This document shows positions 23,184-34,725 of a stretch of 64,000 bases of DNA, in pieces (positions within the stretch are counted from its first letter, which is position 1; each line of letters begins with the position of its first letter). The notes beneath the pieces were generated by a model, which did no database searches, had not been told where the DNA came from, and was given only the letters and a program-made list of their open reading frames with translations. The DNA comes from Bimastos eiseni (Eukaryota > Annelida > Clitellata > Crassiclitellata > Lumbricidae): positions 30,439,234-30,503,233 of the forward strand of contig OY365810.1 in NCBI GenBank assembly GCA_959347315.1. Reading direction: 5' to 3'. A program made the position numbers and the translations under genes.

Positions 23184-24760
23184 CAGTGTTATTTTAGTTC
23201 AAGAAATCATTTTTGTTTTAGTTTTTATTCAGTTTGATGTGATTCATTTCAGTTTAGTTCTAGTTCTAGTTCCATTTCTGAAAATCATTTTAGTTTTAGT
23301 TTAGTTTTTATTCATCCAATCATTTTAGTTATGGTTTTAGTTCACGATTGTCTAATCTTTCGATCTTGTTTTAGAAAACCACAATAAATCAGACCAAGGT
23401 CATTGATTGCCCATGAGTTATTAGGAATTATGCTTATCGAGTATTCTTCTAACCCATTCAAATTTAGCCTAAGAAAAGCCCGCATTCCCAAAGTTTATAA
23501 CATCCTGTTGCTTCTGCCTGCTGTTAAAGGTTCACATAAGCCTGGAAGGCAGGAGCTACGAGAAGATCTTGAACTAGAAAAGCTATAATGTTGGACAAAT
23601 CATCCTTTATTCGGACCAAAATCTAGAGGCATTGTCTTCACTATACTTTGTCACCTCTGATAAATATCTGTCCATTTCTTCTTGGATATTTTTCCCATTG
23701 TGATATCAACATTATGTCTTAGTACAAGCGAGTCCCTCAGTTTAGTTTCTCTACAAATGTCCGCAATGTGGGCGTCACTCTGGACAGTACTCTATCCTTC
23801 TCTGCACATATCTCTAATCTCTCTCGGTCCAGCCTCTATCATTTGCGCCATCCGACGATCTGTGTCTTCGACCATTTTTTCGACCATGGTTCACGCCTTC
23901 ATCTGCTCCCGCATTGACTATTGTAACTCATTACTCATCGGCCTACCAAAACTCCGCCTCACTCCGCTCCAGTCTGTACTCAATGCAGCTGCTCGTTTGA
24001 TCACCCGTCTTCCACGTTTCTCACATATTTCTACTTCCATGACTCAACATCTTCACTGGCTTCCCTTGACTGATAGGATTCATTTAAAAGTTCTCTTTCT
24101 TACATTCAAAGCGTCGTCGGGTCAAGCTCTACTCTATCTATGTGATCTGATCAGGAAACCTATCCCAGCTACCACCGGACGTCCTCACCGTTCTTTACAC
24201 CATCACGAGCTTCTAGTACAGCAGTCTAGAACTGCCACAGCTCAGCATCGTGCCTATGCCTCTGTTGGCCCTTCGCTATGGAACAGAATTCCTGCTGTGA
24301 CTCGTGCTGCAGTCTTATCTAGTAGCACAGCTGTTTCTGCTCGTTCTCTTAAGACTTTTCTTTTCTCTAGGGGTTTTTCTCACTGGGAGCGCCTCTGAAT
24401 AGGTTGTACTGTGAGAGGCGCTTTATAAATCCGTAAATAAAATAGTTATAACTGTTATATATCTCGTCCATTCAATTTTGCTGCCTGAAATTTGAACTTT
24501 TTAATGCTCCAGATCCTCATGCTTCATTTTGGATTTGACTTGAATTAGCACTGAAGGAAAGAAATTGATACTTGTAATTTCTATAGTTTTCGTTCACGAT
24601 TTCAATTTCGTTTTAGTTTTTATTTAGTTCTGCAGAAATCTTTTTTCGTTTTTATTTAGTTCTAGTTGTTAATTTCTTTCTAGTTCTCGTTTTCGTTTTC
24701 GTGAATGATCACCAATTCAATTTAGTTCTAGTTCTAGTTTCGTGAAGGAAATTAACACTG
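23184..24760. mobile_element. hAT-type element, split by a nested LINE fragment
   Basis: Ends CAGTGTTATTTTAG and, inverted, CAGTGTTAATTTCC lie next to GAATGGGG and GAATTGGG, a 7-of-8 target duplication. Both ends carry arrays of TTTAGTTCTAGTT-type motifs, as expected of subterminal repeats, and these stop where the LINE fragment starts and resume after it. Confidence 0.8.
23700..24440 (+). pseudogene. 3' end of a CR1/L2-type LINE (reverse transcriptase C-terminal part), frameshifted
   Basis: The frame from about 23885 reads HAFICSRIDYCNSLLIGLP, then LQSVLNAAARLIT, LHWLPLTDRIHLKVL and an SLWNRIP-type motif, the standard C-terminal end of CR1/L2-clade reverse transcriptases. Upstream, the matching VGVTLDS...FSAHISNL segment is in another frame, so a frameshift near 23850 has killed the copy, and the rest of the element is missing. 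It ends GAGGCGCTTTATAAATCCG and an A-rich tail. The same GCGC-TATAAAT end recurs across the window. It sits inside the hAT-type element at 23184-24760. Confidence 0.88.
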
Positions 24761-24980
24761 GAATTGGGTACAGTATAAAAATCTGCTGCAAACTCTAATT
24801 GTAATGGTTAACTTATGAAAACTTCTAAAGCGCCACTCAAAAGCCAAGTGGAGGATACCAGCAAATTCAAGAGAGCTTCAGAGGCGTTGAATGAATATGT
24901 TGCATTCAGTCTGACACGAGGAGATTAAGGTGTTCGAAGAAAGTTCTGTGTTAACCTCAGATCTGAGGTCAACACAGAAC

Positions 24981-25852
24981 CAGAGTTGTATGGTCTCGAG
25001 ACAGTGTCTGGGTCTCGAGACAGTGTCTCGGGCTAAAGACGCCTCGAGACAGTTTTTTAGTGTCTCGGTCTCGGAAGCCTGCTGTCTCGGTCTCGAGGTA
25101 GTGTCTCGAATTTTAAGAAACTGTCTTGAAGTGAAAGTCTTGTTCTGTCTCGAACAAGCGGTCTCGATAAACTTCGCGTTAACTGTCTTAAAATTGAAAC
25201 CGGAATTTACGAGAAACTGTAATTCTGATTAACGCGCGAGACACATAATACTGAAATCAATTCAATTGAGGAAAAATGTCTGAGAAAGAACCTGAAATTG
25301 TGAAGTTTGCGTTTAGGCAATTTGAAGTTAGGCCTATTTACAAACAATAGCTATTGGCTATTAGTTTGTGATTGATGTAAAACCACTATAACCGAAACGA
25401 TCGGAACAACTTCGAGTCTCTCAGGGTGAGTAAGGATATGCGCAAATTTATAATTTTTTTGGTATTTGGTATCGAATTTGCTTGTTTAAAATAGTCTAGA
25501 AGATTTCACACGTGCTTTCTTTATACTATTCAGAAGATAGGCCGAAGAAGAAATATCGAACAAAATAAAACTCGGCAATAAAAAAACTGTTTTTGGGAAT
25601 TGATACAATATACATTATAATTAAGTTTCAAACTGAAATTACAAATGAACATTATTCCCGAAAACTGATTCATTAGTATTTCACACCCTTTTATATAAGA
25701 TCCCTTGTCTTTCACTGTCTCGAACTGTCTTGAACCTAGTGTCTCGGTATCGGTCTCGGTCTCGGTACCTCACTGTCTCGGTCTCGGTCTTGGTACCTCA
25801 CTGTCTCGGTCTCGTCTTGGTCTTGAAGTTTAAAGTCTTGCATACAACACTG
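24981..25852. mobile_element. non-autonomous hAT element with perfect target duplication
   Basis: Ends CAGAGTTGTATG and, inverted, CAGTGTTGTATG are flanked on both sides by CACAGAAC (24973-24980 and 25853-25860). Both subterminal regions repeat GTCTCG many times, on the two strands respectively, the usual layout of transposase-binding repeats. The AT-rich core codes for nothing recognisable. Confidence 0.93.
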
Positions 25853-25877
25853 CACAGAACTACCTTCCAACTACTTG

Positions 25878-25914
25878 CTTGAGAAAATGTGATGGGTCAA
25901 ATGCGTCACATTTT
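25878..25914. repeat. 12-bp-arm hairpin
   Basis: GAGAAAATGTGA and its reverse complement around a 13-base loop. Confidence 0.75.
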
Positions 25915-26418
25915 CTCTGTAGGGCCCTGGCTTTGAGATAATATTAAGTAGGGTACATTTGGGTAGTCCACTCATTACAAGTCTCTCAGGCAATTCATTA
26001 TTTTCTATCTTGGCATAGTGTTCTTTAAGCTGACCTAGTTGTCTGTGATTAAACTCTATGAGACGCTAAAATCAAAGGGGATAAGCAGAAATATCTGCTT
26101 CGTATACTCTTAATCTTTCGCTCACTTTAACCGTAGCCTATTCACTCCTAATTAAACACTGCCTCTGCCGCTACCATATTCTTTCAGTCTAGGCCTATAG
26201 ATCCTAATATCAGTCTCCTGTTCATCTTATTTTTTATCAACCAAACGACATTTTTTGCTTCAGTACACTAATTTCTTTGTGTATATCCCTATCTAACAAT
26301 AGTAACTTCGATCCACTTATCTATCTGCCATTGTATTTGCCTCCCTATCTATCAATCGATCTATTTAATCACGCATCCACCAAGACATCTAATATCTATC
26401 TATCTGTCTATCTGTTTG

Positions 26419-26495
<77 letters not shown>

Positions 26496-28170
26496 GCAAT
26501 CTGTCTTTAAATATCGGCCTTTTCTATCTATCTGTCTATCCATCCATCTATCTAATTCCATTTATCATCTACGTTCGGTTCTTTCTCTCTCTCACCTGCA
26601 GCTGCTACCCAATCGTTAACCCTGTGTTTCCTATTCAATCTTGTAACTCCGTGTCTCTGTTTCACTCTATTGATATCGTTGTCATGTCTGCTTTCTCACT
26701 CTCCTCCGTTTTATCTCGCTTTCAATTTTACTCTTACAGACTTTGTTGTCTCACTCATTCGCAGTCTTTGATTTATAGGCTTATGGTTACAAGTGTAGTA
26801 CATGTATTTCATTTCCTAACTTTCTCTGGCTATTTCTACTCACAATCATGTCTCTGATTTGTGTCTTTTCGCGATTTGCCCCAAGCCAATGTTTGCCTTG
26901 CATTTCAATCCATGAAAAAGCAAATAATTCAAATTGAAAATTTCTAAAGTTGGTCTATTTGTGGGTGATGCCAAACTTGTGCTGACTTTCTACTGCCTGA
27001 GAGCTGCAATGAATGGGCTACGGAGACCTTTGCCAACACCTCCTCGTGGTGGTCTCTGGGCGTGCAGTTAATCCAACGAGTTGACTGCATGGCGAAAATT
27101 GGCAGCAGCACGTTGCCATTCTCTGTCTGTTTTCAGGATAGTGTGCTGTACTATCTGATGGTCAAGCCAGTTCTTAATTTACAGACGGTGGCGACGATAT
27201 CTTATTTTAGTAAGCTTACTTCTAAGCGTGAACGTTTCGCAACAAAGTTATCCACTGTAATGACAATAGTCTAGTAAGTTACTAATTAATATCCTGTAGG
27301 CCTAATGTTGTAGGAATCAATAACTCAAATCTTACATAATTCTTAACAAGCTTTCTATACAATGACGTCTTTCGTTCATCAACAGTAAATATAGAGGCAT
27401 GCCTTTCCCATTAATCATATTTTATTATTTTAGAGTGGAGTGGTGAAAAGTTTCTTGTGTAGACGATTGTCCCCAATAATATAATAGGCTTACTGAAGGT
27501 GAAACTATGCACTCATCCCAGAACCTTGCAAACTGAGACTAGAGAGCACTGGGGCAACAGTCCCTGTTGCCTCTGTGGCTTCAGTGCATACAGCTTCTCT
27601 TGAGCTAGATTAAACACGACCCTAAAAGTCACATAATCTTCAGGCTACACATAGCATATCACTGCTCCAATTGTTAGTATATCAGATGTCGTGGCCTTGA
27701 ACTAATCGTAACGGTTTCCTTCTCTTCCGATCCAATCCACCTCTCCATTTCTGTTTTATCCTGCATTCTGTTTCGATGCCCATTATCAAGAGATACATGG
27801 AACTTATTAGCCATAGCAAATCTAGCACTAAATTGTTGACAGAGGTCTACGGCACTCTGTCGTACGGATGATATAGGAACAGCATCATGCCATTATTTGA
27901 CTACTGAGTCCCATCAACGCGTTATATAATGATATTTTTATTGCACACATTACACACCACCTACCAATTGAGAGGCACGGTAAGGCGTCTTAAGTGGGAA
28001 CACATTTTGGGCTCTCCCATACACTGAACCTTAATCTTAAAAAATAATAACAATCGCAATAACAGTTATAACAACAATGAAAAATTATTATTATTATTTT
28101 GCAGCGAGATATAGGCCTACATGATCCCTCGAGGACTAGAGTATTAATTAGAATAAGAAAATGTAGCCTA
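25915..28170. other. interior of the large element, no gene seen
   Basis: Pyrimidine-rich and AT-rich sequence with an ATCT microsatellite. Short reading frames here are microsatellite translation or unrecognised. Near 27549 a GGGGCAACAG motif resembles one in the first 30 bases of the large element. Confidence 0.4.
26396..26494 (+). repeat. (TATC)n microsatellite
   Basis: About 24 tetramer units, pure from about 26421 onward with a few TGTC variants before. Confidence 0.93.
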
Positions 28171-28172
28171 TT

Positions 28173-28495
28173 GTAGTTTATTGCACTATAGAAGTCAACA
28201 TTTTAGAGTTTTATTATCGGCATCATTATCATCACCACCACCACCAGCACCATCATCATCACGATCGCCATCATCATTATCGATCAATCAATCAATCAAT
28301 CAATGCAATTTATATAGCGCCTCTTCAATAACTATTCTGAGGCGCTCCCTCATGTTGTTTGTCCTGATGTACTTCATTCTACTAGCATCTTAGGGATTAC
28401 AAATATGGTCATTATTATTATTAGAGCATTATTATTAATAGCTTATAGTGGGAGAAGAGCTATAGAAATCTGTAAACACAATGCAGTATTGTCAT
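28173..28495 (-). repeat. dispersed repeat, copy 1 (LINE/SINE tail plus flanks)
   Basis: Close to 39009-39296 over about 300 bases. On the minus strand it contains the GAGGCGCTATATAAATTGCA tail followed by a TGAT-type microsatellite. The similarity also covers sequence on both sides of that tail. Confidence 0.85.
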
Positions 28496-28969
28496 TGAAT
28501 GGCCCTACATAAAGTTAAAGTAAGATTATGACTATAGTCTGTTTTATTGGCAATTTTGCAAACATTGTGTGCATCTTTAAATGCGAAGATATAAGTTAAT
28601 ACTAGTTAGTGGTTACAGAAAATTTTACTGTTTTGGCAGGTAATACTCGCGGTTGTTGTGTGCCTGTCTTTACAATTGAGCAGGGAGAAACAAAGGATGG
28701 AATGAATAAGAGCAAGACCACATGGGGAATGGACAGATGACATTGAAGATTGGGGTGGAACCAACCGAACAAGTATCCAAGTGTTGAGCCACGCTGCAGG
28801 GAACAGTCTACAGAGAGGTGTGGACAGAGATGTTGTTAGAACGACATCAGCAGGGCCACGTGTATGAATCTCTTTTAGTCAGTCGTAAGTCCAAATCCGG
28901 ACCAGTTTTCGCTGTAAACCCGACTAGAGAACTAGATCAGCGCGTATGGGGATTCTTGGAGACCTCTAA

Positions 28970-29676
28970 AACCCGACTAGCGCTAGTCCATCTGGCATGC
29001 TGGCTTAAATCTACTAGTCAGGTTTTGTGAAGTAAAATGGCGACCGCTGTCTCGATTGGTCCACTTCGTCGAAGTTTCAGACTTCAAGGAGGGGTTAAGA
29101 GAAATCATTGTTCATTCTGCTATTGTCGGACGATAAACTTGATTGTCTTCTACGTTTTCGCCGTCACAAAATGATAATTATAACGGTGATCTTCGTTTAA
29201 TCGGTGTTTTAACACTGGTGCATACATCGCATCGCCGAACACACGGCCTTTAGCTTGCAATGGTCGAACTAACTTTTTCCACATGCAAGTTAAATAATAG
29301 TTGAGTAAGGCAATCGTAATCTATGCATAGTAATTTTTGCGGAGGAGTAATATTGCGATAACAGTGAGATTTGTGTTTTAATCAAATCATCTGTTAATTA
29401 AAACAACGAGCATAATAAATTTCTTTGCCAGATCAGGTCCGAAAATAGCCTATAAATAGCTTACGCATGCGCAACTGGCCATGATCGCGCGTGCCATTGA
29501 TGCTAGGTTTTCCCACGCCCATCTAAGTCTCTGACTAGCAAGTTTGGGACCAACGGATCGTTCACACACGCCATTTTCCCTTAGTCTCAAAAATCAGCCT
29601 ACGAAGTCCGTCTTTGGGCCCAAAGCTGAACTAACGTTACGACCGTTTTAAAATCCGCCATACACGTAGGCCATGG
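28970..29676 (+). repeat. 0.7-kb tandem duplication, copy A
   Basis: Starts CTCTAAAACCCGACTAGCGC and runs to the CGCCATACACGTAGG end; matches copy B throughout with small indels. It contains a 45-codon open frame starting ATGGCGACCGCTGTC. Confidence 0.9.
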
Positions 29677-29688
29677 AGACGCCTAAGT

Positions 29689-30391
29689 CCTCTAAAACCC
29701 GACTAGTGCTAGTCCATCTGGTAGGCAGGCGTAACTCCACTAGTCTGGTTTAGTGAAGCAAAATGGCGGCCGCCGTCTCGCTTGGTCCACTTCGACGAAG
29801 TTTCAGACTTCAAGAAAGGTTTAAGAGAGATCATTGTTCATTCTACTATTGTCGGACGATAAACTTAATTATGTTCTCCGTTTTCGTCGTTACAAAATGA
29901 TAATAATAACGGTGATCTTCGTTTAATCTGGACTTTCGGGAGTTTTAACACTGGTAAACACATCGCATCGCCGAACACACGAGGCCTTTAGCTTGCAATG
30001 GTCGAGCTAACTTTTCCCCACATGCAAGTTAGAATAGATAACAGTTGAGTAAGGCAATCTTAACCGATGCATAATAATTTTTGCGGAGGAGTAATGTTGC
30101 GATAACAGTGAGATTTGTGTTTTAACAAAATTATCTGTTAATTAAAACAATGAGCATAATAAATGTCTTTGCCAAATCAAGACCGAAATAGCCTATAAAT
30201 AGCTTGCGCATGCGCAACTAGCCAAAATTGCGCGATCCATTGCTGCAGGGTTTTCCCACGCTGACTAGCAAGTTAAACGGGTCTTTCATACACACCATTT
30301 TACCTGAGTCTCGAAAATCAGCCTACGAAGTCCGTCTTTGGACCCAAAGCTGGACTAGCGTTACGACCGTTTTAAAATTCGCCATACACGT
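29689..30391 (+). repeat. 0.7-kb tandem duplication, copy B
   Basis: Direct repeat of copy A beginning 12 bases after it. The equivalent open frame (ATGGCGGCCGCCGTC start) also has exactly 45 codons. The pair ends about 370 bases before the right end of the large element. Confidence 0.9.
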
Positions 30392-30760
30392 GGGCACAGC
30401 CCATAATCGTTGACTAGTTAATTGAGAGAGAAAGCACTGTTGCATCCGGTGGCTGCTGGGTTATAGCGGTCGGCCCGTACCTCTCAGTCTCAGTGTGCGC
30501 AATTGCTCTGCAGTACAACTGCAATTGCGCCGTCAAGGCGTGTGCACTTCTGAGCAAAAGATGTTGGAAGAGCGACATCAAATTTCAGAATAATAAAAAA
30601 TAAATAAAAAAAATTACAATTGGCCTGTTTCTAGTTGAAATTGTTCGAGGAAAGGGGGACTCAGGGAGAGGGTTGACAGGGCTGGATAAGCGATCCGATC
30701 ACCGGATCATGGAAATTAAATTCTTGCCCCAGTACATCTTACCAAAAGTCGGCGCCTATG

Positions 30761-30768
30761 CTCAGATT
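30761..30768 (+). repeat. target-site duplication, right copy (CTCAGATT)
   Basis: Exact match to 17987-17994, immediately outside the right terminal repeat of the large element. Confidence 0.9.
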
Positions 30769-30777
30769 AGTAATTAG

Positions 30778-31101
30778 TTATTTGGCGGACTCCTTGCGTC
30801 GACGACCATGCTGTCGTAATGGATTTAATCGAGGTGATATAGAAGTCAATGAATGATCGGGCCAGTCAAGCAGTTCGGTATACCTTGGCATCCCGTCCTC
30901 CTTACGAGGTTCCCCACCAGGAAAGGAGAAGGCCAAGGAGGCGGCTGCCTCTTCCACCCCTTCTGGCGCCTTCGAACCTTCGCTCGACGCCATCTTGAAA
31001 GTGACTTCAAGATCCATATAATCTTCTTCTATGCCTCCATCCGCGCACCTCGGGCAGAGGGCGACGATGGGTCCATCTTCACCGTCAGGGTTATTTTTCA
31101 T
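30778..31101 (-). CDS. possible short coding frame, unknown product
   Basis: A 107-residue open frame starting MKNNPDGEDGPIVALCPRC, acidic in the first half and basic at the end (GRRRKESAK). It is richer in GC than its surroundings and its composition looks protein-like, but I recognise no family. It contains one CPRC pair that could be half of a zinc site. It might be a first exon: a GTAAGG donor-like sequence lies inside it. It stops ten bases outside the right target duplication of the large transposon. It may equally be a chance frame. Confidence 0.25.
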   Translation of the reverse strand: MKNNPDGEDGPIVALCPRCADGGIEEDYMDLEVTFKMASSEGSKAPEGVEEAAASLAFSFPGGEPRKEDGMPRYTELLDWPDHSLTSISPRLNPLRQHGRRRKESAK

Positions 31102-31129
31102 TCGACAGACTCTAGGCTAAACTAGGCGA

Positions 31130-32500
31130 TAATTGGACGAGACAAAGATGTCGACGGTGCTATACAAACGCGCTACTTTACATAGGGCAAATTGCAGGAC
31201 TTAGTGAGGCCTATACTATTAATAATGACGACGCCTTCAGATAGCCAATTAAATCAAAGGCCGCTTTATTACAATTATCATAAACTTCCTGTCAGAACGA
31301 AATAATATGCAGAGATACACTTCTATCTCTTAACTTAAGAAAAGGCGTCACAACAAATCAATTAATGCCATAATATTGTTCAAGGCGGCTCACTATGACA
31401 TGTACACATTGAACTACACAAAAGTCAATTAATCTTCGCAATACTTCGGCGCCATATTAAGCTTCGTAGCTATTTACTGGCCGCTATAAAGACATCTAAA
31501 ACTTATTAACTATCGCTAAACTCTTGTGCCCGTGACCGATCAACTATTACTCAGTCACAACCACCATAATGCAAATGTCGGCCGAAAGAGCAATGATCAA
31601 GCCCGAGTTTCTCTAACTTCTCGATTAGCCGAAGTCACTGCCAGATAGGGTTCAAAACCTTCCTTGCCTGTGTCCAGGTCCTATCCTCATGCTCCCTTCC
31701 ATGGATGCTTGGGCCTATGGCGCAATTTTACTGGAAAAAAATCGTAAATTGCAAACCACAAGAAACCCAACTCCTTCAACGGAAGCGACGACAACAACAA
31801 GGGGAAAGATGCACTATACGAAGAGCCTACATCATACTACAATTATATAGCGCAACCTGGCCTCTCCTTAGTTGCATTGAATAGCTACTCTAAATAAAAC
31901 TATCACTTAATAATCTAATAAAGATTAACTTTAAGTGCAAAACCAGTACTTGTCGTCACAGTTATAATCATGATGAGTAGGCCTACCGTTAATTGTGTAG
32001 TGGGCGTTTTAAAAGAGCTTAAGACATATGAGAACTAAGTCTCCTTGTCAACGGGTACCCGCCCGAGGTTGACTGTGGCGGACAGGCCACAAGGCTTGAA
32101 TGAATGATTTATTTAAATAATCGGCTCGCCATAGTGTTATTTTACGTCTATTTTTTTACAGTGTTGCGCATAGGAAGGAAGACCGATCGGCGGTTTTTAA
32201 TTGAGTGCATAGCTTGCAGACGCATGAATTTGCTTGAGTATAGCCTGACATGCGGTGCATCGCTATATATGTGGAGCAGTGGTTCGTACTGCTTCATACG
32301 TAGAGTGGTTCTCGTACCGCTCCAGGGATCGTTGAGTGTTGCCATATAAATACGACCTCTAGTGACAGCCGCTCTCGCGGTCAGGCCGGTGCTGCTTTTC
32401 GCTGATCTGGTGGGGTGGGCCCCTCTGCCGTCGATCGCAAGACGGACCGTGCCCTGATCGTAGGAGTCAACAGGCTGACAGAGGAAAGACCGATCGTGAG
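31130..32500. other. intergenic, LINE tail near 31841
   Basis: AT-rich with no recognisable gene. An ATTATATAGCGC motif at 31842-31853 is a minus-strand LINE/SINE tail of the kind seen elsewhere. Overlapping frames at 32104-32510 on both strands are not recognised. Confidence 0.4.
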
Positions 32501-34725
32501 AAATGCTCACAGGTCTGGGTGCCGTTCGAGAGTGCTTACAGACCTGACAGAGAGATAGACTGGGAAAAATCCCCGACCGTGCAGACCGTGGGAGTTCTGG
32601 TGGCCGAGAAATATTCTGGTTGGCTACCTAGATCGGTCATAGTTACTCCTCGAGAATACCAACCGGTTGTCGGATACGTGACCCCGTCGGTGGCCGTGAG
32701 AAATAGAGATCGGGTAAAGCCCCGAGCAACCGAACGCTACATCGAGACAGATTTATGGCGACTGTTGAGACAATTTACGGGAAGAATTCCCCAGTGTACA
32801 CGTTGGTTAAAAGACGGGGAGGGCGGACCCGTGAAGCCGTTGGAAACAGACTGAGAGCTACCGGAGAAGCCGTTGACAAATACTGGAAAACATGAATATA
32901 TTCGATAAATACGGGGAGGGTGACCCCATTGTTGCGTTAGATACAGGGAAAGTTCCCTTTGGTACCGAAAACCTGATCAATTGTGAGCGTCTCCGCATAT
33001 TCTTTATATTTACGGTTTTCCGTAAATATCTATGCTTGGCTACCTAACGGTGGTCATACTTACTCCTCTCGTTTACCAGCAATCTATTGAATTGCGTGTC
33101 TGATCGCAATGTCTTAGGTCGCGGTTTCCCCGCGTATCTATACTTGAGTTACTTAACGTAATATCTGTACTTGCGGTGTCCCCGCAGTATGTCTTCTTGA
33201 TTGTCTTACGGTCTTTCGGTAAATATTCTTACTGGCTACCTATGTTGGTCACAGTTACTCCTCTCGGTTTTCCAGAAATCTATTCAATCTTGTGTGTCTA
33301 GTTGCAATATCTTGGCTCGCGGTTTCCCCGCGAGGCGTCTACTAATTTCTTCTTGTAGATCTAACTACGTAATTTCTTTTCGAGGACTTCCTCGAAAGAT
33401 CTGCCAGTGGTTCGTTCCAGTGTATAAGAGACAGAGTACAATTGCTTCAGAGAAAGTGATTATTATAATACAGGTCTGTGTGAAACATAGAGGTAACGTG
33501 GTGACACTTACCTCAGGTGCCTGTGAGAGAATTGATTCTGAGAAACGAGAGTTGGTGCATTACCGTTGGTCAGAGCTCTAGGTGACGAGTATCTAGATGA
33601 TCCTACGATGAGAGGAATAAGTGCAGTCCGAGGAAGTTACAGACATGTGAGAGTCTGGGTGATCGGATACTAAAGTATATGACAGATGCAAGCCGGCCGA
33701 GAAATATACTCGTTGGCTACCTAGTTCGGTCATAGATACTCCTCCCGTTTTCCCCAGGTTGTCGGAGACATGAAAATTCGGGTGGCCGCAAGAGATACAA
33801 GCCGAGTAGATTCTCGCAGTAGCAGCGTACAAACCGAGAGAGCTGCCGGTGGAGAGTTGGCAGATACGGGGAAAGTTCCCCATTGAATACGTTCGATAGA
33901 AATATCGGGGAAATTCCCGAAGGACCCGCTGGAATTACACGTGGAGGGTGAACACGTTAGAAGAGCACGTGACAAATAAGTGAAAACATTGGTGCCGATT
34001 GATACCTTCAGGTTACTGGTCAAGTAACTCTTCTTGATGGCTTTATAGTCGTTCGATAGATACTCTTGTTTGTTACCTACGTTGGTCATAGTTACTCCTC
34101 CCAGTTTTCCGAGTATCAGAATATATTACGGTTTTGGCGGACAACTGCCAACGCAGAGGACGGTCAATCGTGTGCATGATAACTTATGCGTGTGAGGCCG
34201 GTATGCCACACACGGAAATGGGCCAAGAGGCCGACGTGAAAGTCTGGGCAGTCGGAACCCAGGGTAAAGATAGTAAGCAGATCAAGAATTGATCGATGCG
34301 TAAATATTACTGTTGGGTACCTACGTTGGTCATAGATACTGCTCCCGTTTTCCCGAAGTGTATCTACTTGCGTGTCTGATCGAAGTGATCGATACGAGTA
34401 CGTTTGGGTAATCGGGTACCCAGGTGAATACATGGTTGTTTGTCGTCACACACAGTTCTGAGAGATGACTAAAGTGCGAGGTCGGGCCCCCTCGTGCGTA
34501 GGTCGGATCGAAGATCTGTGTGTAGATAGCGAAGGTTATAGACAGAAGACCTTCGCTATCAGTGTCCGTGAATACCATGCCAGTGTCATTTTTATCGAAG
34601 CAGAATATATCAGTGTTGGTGGGTAACTGCTAACACAGAGGACGGGAACGTAGTCAGTCAAATGTGCATGACAAAATATACGTGTGCGGCCGTTTATGCC
34701 ATACACGGAAATAGATCGAGAGATA
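32500..34725. repeat. degenerate, hairpin-rich tandem repeat array
   Basis: A motif of about 35 bases, TGGCTACCTA-NNNN-GGTCATAG[TA]TACTCCTC, recurs near 32618, 33038, 33229, 33713, 34066 and 34313. A separate block with ACACGGAAAT[AG]G recurs at about 34120-34225 and 34598-34720. Between them lie many short stem-loops such as GGGGAAAGTTCCCC, CGCGGTTTCCCCGCG and TTTCGAGGACTTCCTCGAAA. No family recognised; the open frames in it are unconvincing. Confidence 0.7.

Larger units (their letters stand above)
17995..30760. mobile_element. 12.8-kb DNA transposon with perfect inverted ends and 8-bp target duplication
   Basis: Left end CATAGGCGCCGACT (17995-18008) and right end AGTCGGCGCCTATG (30747-30760) are perfect 14-bp inverted repeats, each directly abutted by CTCAGATT. 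The 10-mer GCCCCAGTAC occurs exactly at 18032-18041, 18079-18088 and 30726-30735 and inverted at 18054-18063, like subterminal transposase-binding sites. The 8-bp duplication fits hAT and P-type elements; the CA start with subterminal motifs makes me lean to P-type, as inference only. No THAP domain or transposase was recognised, so it is non-autonomous or decayed. It carries a PKA regulatory pseudogene, two hAT elements, a LINE fragment, a SINE and a tandem duplication. One alternative is two small elements whose outer halves survive, but identical flanking 8-mers argue for one insertion. Confidence 0.82.
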
